64,000 nt of DNA from Novosphingobium sp. ST904. Its GTDB lineage: Bacteria > Pseudomonadota > Alphaproteobacteria > Sphingomonadales > Sphingomonadaceae. The DNA lies in NCBI RefSeq assembly GCF_001298105.1, contig NZ_LGJH01000166.1, forward strand, positions 248,001 to 312,000, read 5' to 3'. Below, one piece after another: positions 62,808 to 64,000 of this stretch; the first letter of the stretch is position 1, and the number at the start of each line of letters is the position of its first letter. The translations under genes and the position numbers were made by a program. The notes under the pieces are model-generated. The model made no database searches. It was not told the origin of the DNA and saw only the letters and a list, made by a program, of their open reading frames with translations.

Positions 62808-62837
62808 TCGCCTGAAAAGGCAAGGTTGCTTTCCGTT

Positions 62838-62872
62838 GTGCGGGTCCGGCGAATTTTCGGCCGGGCCCGCAC
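62838..62872 (+). terminator. Hairpin after the DUF2312 gene
   Basis: GTGCGGGTCCGGC (62838-62850) pairs with GCCGGGCCCGCAC (62860-62872), 13 bp with one G-T wobble, 31 bp past the stop. It is likely a terminator despite the lack of a T-run. Confidence 0.6.
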
Positions 62873-62968
62873 AGGACGCTTGCGTTCCAGCGGGGCGGTT
62901 GCCCTCTGCCCTGCGCCTGTTGTAAGGGCGCCCATCCTTTCGACAGAACAACGAATACGGCGGACCCA

Positions 62969-63732
62969 ATGGCAGGCCATTCCAAATTCAAGAACATCAT
63001 GCACCGCAAGGGCGCGCAGGACAAGAAGCGCTCGGCGCAGTTCAGCAAGCTCAGCCGTGAAATCACCGTTGCGGCCAAGATGGGCATGCCCGATCCGGAC
63101 ATGAACCCGCGCTGCGCGCCGCCGTCAACGCGGCCAAGGCGCAGTCGATGCCCAAGGACAACATCCAGCGCGCGATCGACAAGGCCAGCAAGGGCGATGC
63201 CGAGAATTACGAGGAAGTGCGCTACGAGGGTTACGGCCCCGGCGGCGTCGCCCTCATCGTCGAGGCGCTGACCGACAACCGCAACCGCACCGCCACCAAC
63301 GTGCGCACCGCTTTCTCCAAGAACGGCGGCAATCTTGGTGCTTCGGGCGCGGTTTCGCACGGTTTCGAGCGTCTCGGCCTGATCGAGTATCCCGCCAGCG
63401 TGGGTGACGAGGACAAGGTCCTCGAAGCCGCCATCGAAGCCGGCGCCGACGATGTCGAGAGCGACATGGGCGATGGCGACGAGAATCCGGGCAGCCACCA
63501 GATCTGGGTCTCGGTCGATTCGCTTCACGAAGTCGCCCGCGAACTGGAAAAGGTCCTTGGCGAAGCCGAGGGCGTGAAGCTGGCGTGGAAGCCCAACCTC
63601 ACCGTCGATGTCGATGCCGACACCGCCGGCACGCTGATGAAGCTGGTCGATACTCTCGAAGACGACGACGACGTCCAGACCGTCTGGGGCAACTACGAAA
63701 TCTCGGACGAAGTCATGGAGAAGCTGGGCTGA
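62969..63732 (+). CDS. yebC: YebC/PmpR family protein, frameshifted
   Basis: ATG 62969 opens AGHSKFKNIMHRKGAQDKKRSAQFSKLSREITVAAKMG. After PDPDMNPR near 63112 one C is missing (CGCCTGCGC read as CGCTGCGC). Restoration yields LRAAVNAAKAQSMPKDNIQRAIDKASKG, and the second frame continues to EVMEKLG at 63732. Total about 254 residues. YebC proteins, long annotated as regulators, have lately been connected to ribosome stalling at proline stretches. The product is otherwise a full-length, normal family member. Confidence 0.93.
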
Positions 63733-63761
63733 TCCAGCTTCCCGTAGCGTCCGTTTTCCCG

Positions 63762-64000
63762 GTGCTCGCGGTAGCGGCACTGGGAGCCGCGTGCCTGGCG
63801 CTTTCGCCTGCCGGGTCGGCGGTCGCGGACAGCGGCGCGCCAGTGGCCAGCCACTGCGTGCCGGGCGAGCGGGTGCTCTACTCCTGCGCGTTCCCGCGCG
63901 GAGTGGGGTCGCTCTGCTCCGACGGCGAGACCGTGCATTATCGCTACGGCCCGCGCGGAAAGGCGGAGATCGACCTTGCCGGCCTGCCGGACTGGTCGAA
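63762..64000 (+). CDS. Secreted protein, N-terminal fragment
   Basis: An open frame from GTG 63762 (or CTG 63729) to the window edge. The N-terminus is hydrophobic (LAVAALGAACLALSPAGSAVA), a signal peptide. The mature part has ASHCVPGERVLYSCAFPRGVGSLCSDGETVHYRYGPRGKAEIDLAGLP, with three cysteines. Similar small cysteine-containing periplasmic proteins occur in sphingomonads, but I cannot name the family. The gene continues beyond the window. Confidence 0.6.
   Translation, partial: MLAVAALGAACLALSPAGSAVADSGAPVASHCVPGERVLYSCAFPRGVGSLCSDGETVHYRYGPRGKAEIDLAGLPDWS

Noticed and set aside
1..64000. tRNA, rRNA and CRISPR arrays
   Set aside because: I looked at the intergenic gaps for tRNA-like T-loops and for spaced direct repeats and found none; this was by eye and not by a covariance search.

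Overview
The window reads as a piece of chromosome from a high-GC alphaproteobacterium, most likely a sphingomonad (Novosphingobium/Sphingobium-like). The evidence is a serine palmitoyltransferase with its own acyl carrier protein (sphingolipid synthesis), a divK cell-cycle regulator, a cysteine-poor alphaproteobacterial DksA, a Rhodobacter-capsulatus-type gene transfer agent (GTA) cluster, and several small families (DUF1244, DUF2312, DUF3572, DUF4112) typical of this class. No tRNA, rRNA, CRISPR array, integrase or transposase gene was seen.

Layout. 1-156: end of an endonuclease/exonuclease/phosphatase-fold protein. 243-2587: nitrogen module with a textbook sigma-54 promoter, PII protein, AmtB ammonium channel, terminator and a second PII. 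2609-3980: a sulfurtransferase-like protein and a double cold-shock-domain protein. 4128-8443: argD-argF-hslO, a small secreted protein and queC. 8613-9575: OmpA-family porin (minus). 9767-23820 (minus): GTA cluster running from small terminase (23820) through terminase, portal, protease, capsid, connectors, tail, tape measure, distal-tail, hub and peptidase genes to a large tail-tip protein and a DUF2793 protein. 24011-25903: DedA-like membrane protein, tiny membrane protein, NTF2-like protein, FMN reductase. 25951-27914 (minus): spt, acp and divK. 28250-31263: HAD, RidA, GDPD and FemAB-like genes, tightly packed. 31283-32966: SEL1-like protein, dksA, PilZ protein. 33061-33322: a transposase-less, terminal-inverted-repeat element (MITE-like) inserted just upstream of a solute-binding lipoprotein gene. 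34933-39652: DUF4112, small lipoprotein, arfB, pseudouridine synthase, aspartate aminotransferase, PabB-PabC fusion. 39756-44042: HerA/DUF853 ATPase and M1 aminopeptidase. 44063-47065 (minus): EF-hand protein, response regulator and histidine kinase. 47261-51741: cupin, aminopeptidase P, S9 oligopeptidase. 51738-55683: thioesterase, alanine dehydrogenase with divergent Lrp/AsnC regulator, Kef-type antiporter. 55808-61575: secreted protein, ftsK, thiamine-phosphate-synthase-like protein, YggS, pyruvate kinase. 61619-64000: DUF1244, Gdx/SugE exporter, DUF2312, yebC and the start of a secreted protein.

A pervasive oddity is that about 14 otherwise normal, well-conserved genes (including essential ftsK, plus yebC, aatA, pabB, a response regulator and several GTA genes) are each broken by an apparent loss of one G or C. 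This pattern looks like residual sequencing/assembly error rather than gene decay, so those genes are given here as single features spanning both reading frames.

The most interesting biology is the GTA cluster, in particular an unusual partition of tail-tip domains: the DUF2460 distal-tail protein carries about 570 extra N-terminal residues, while the big tail-tip protein is much shorter than its Rhodobacter counterpart. Next are the MITE-like element, a candidate guanidine-II riboswitch upstream of the gdx exporter gene, and a perfect hairpin that buries the ribosome-binding site of the cupin gene.
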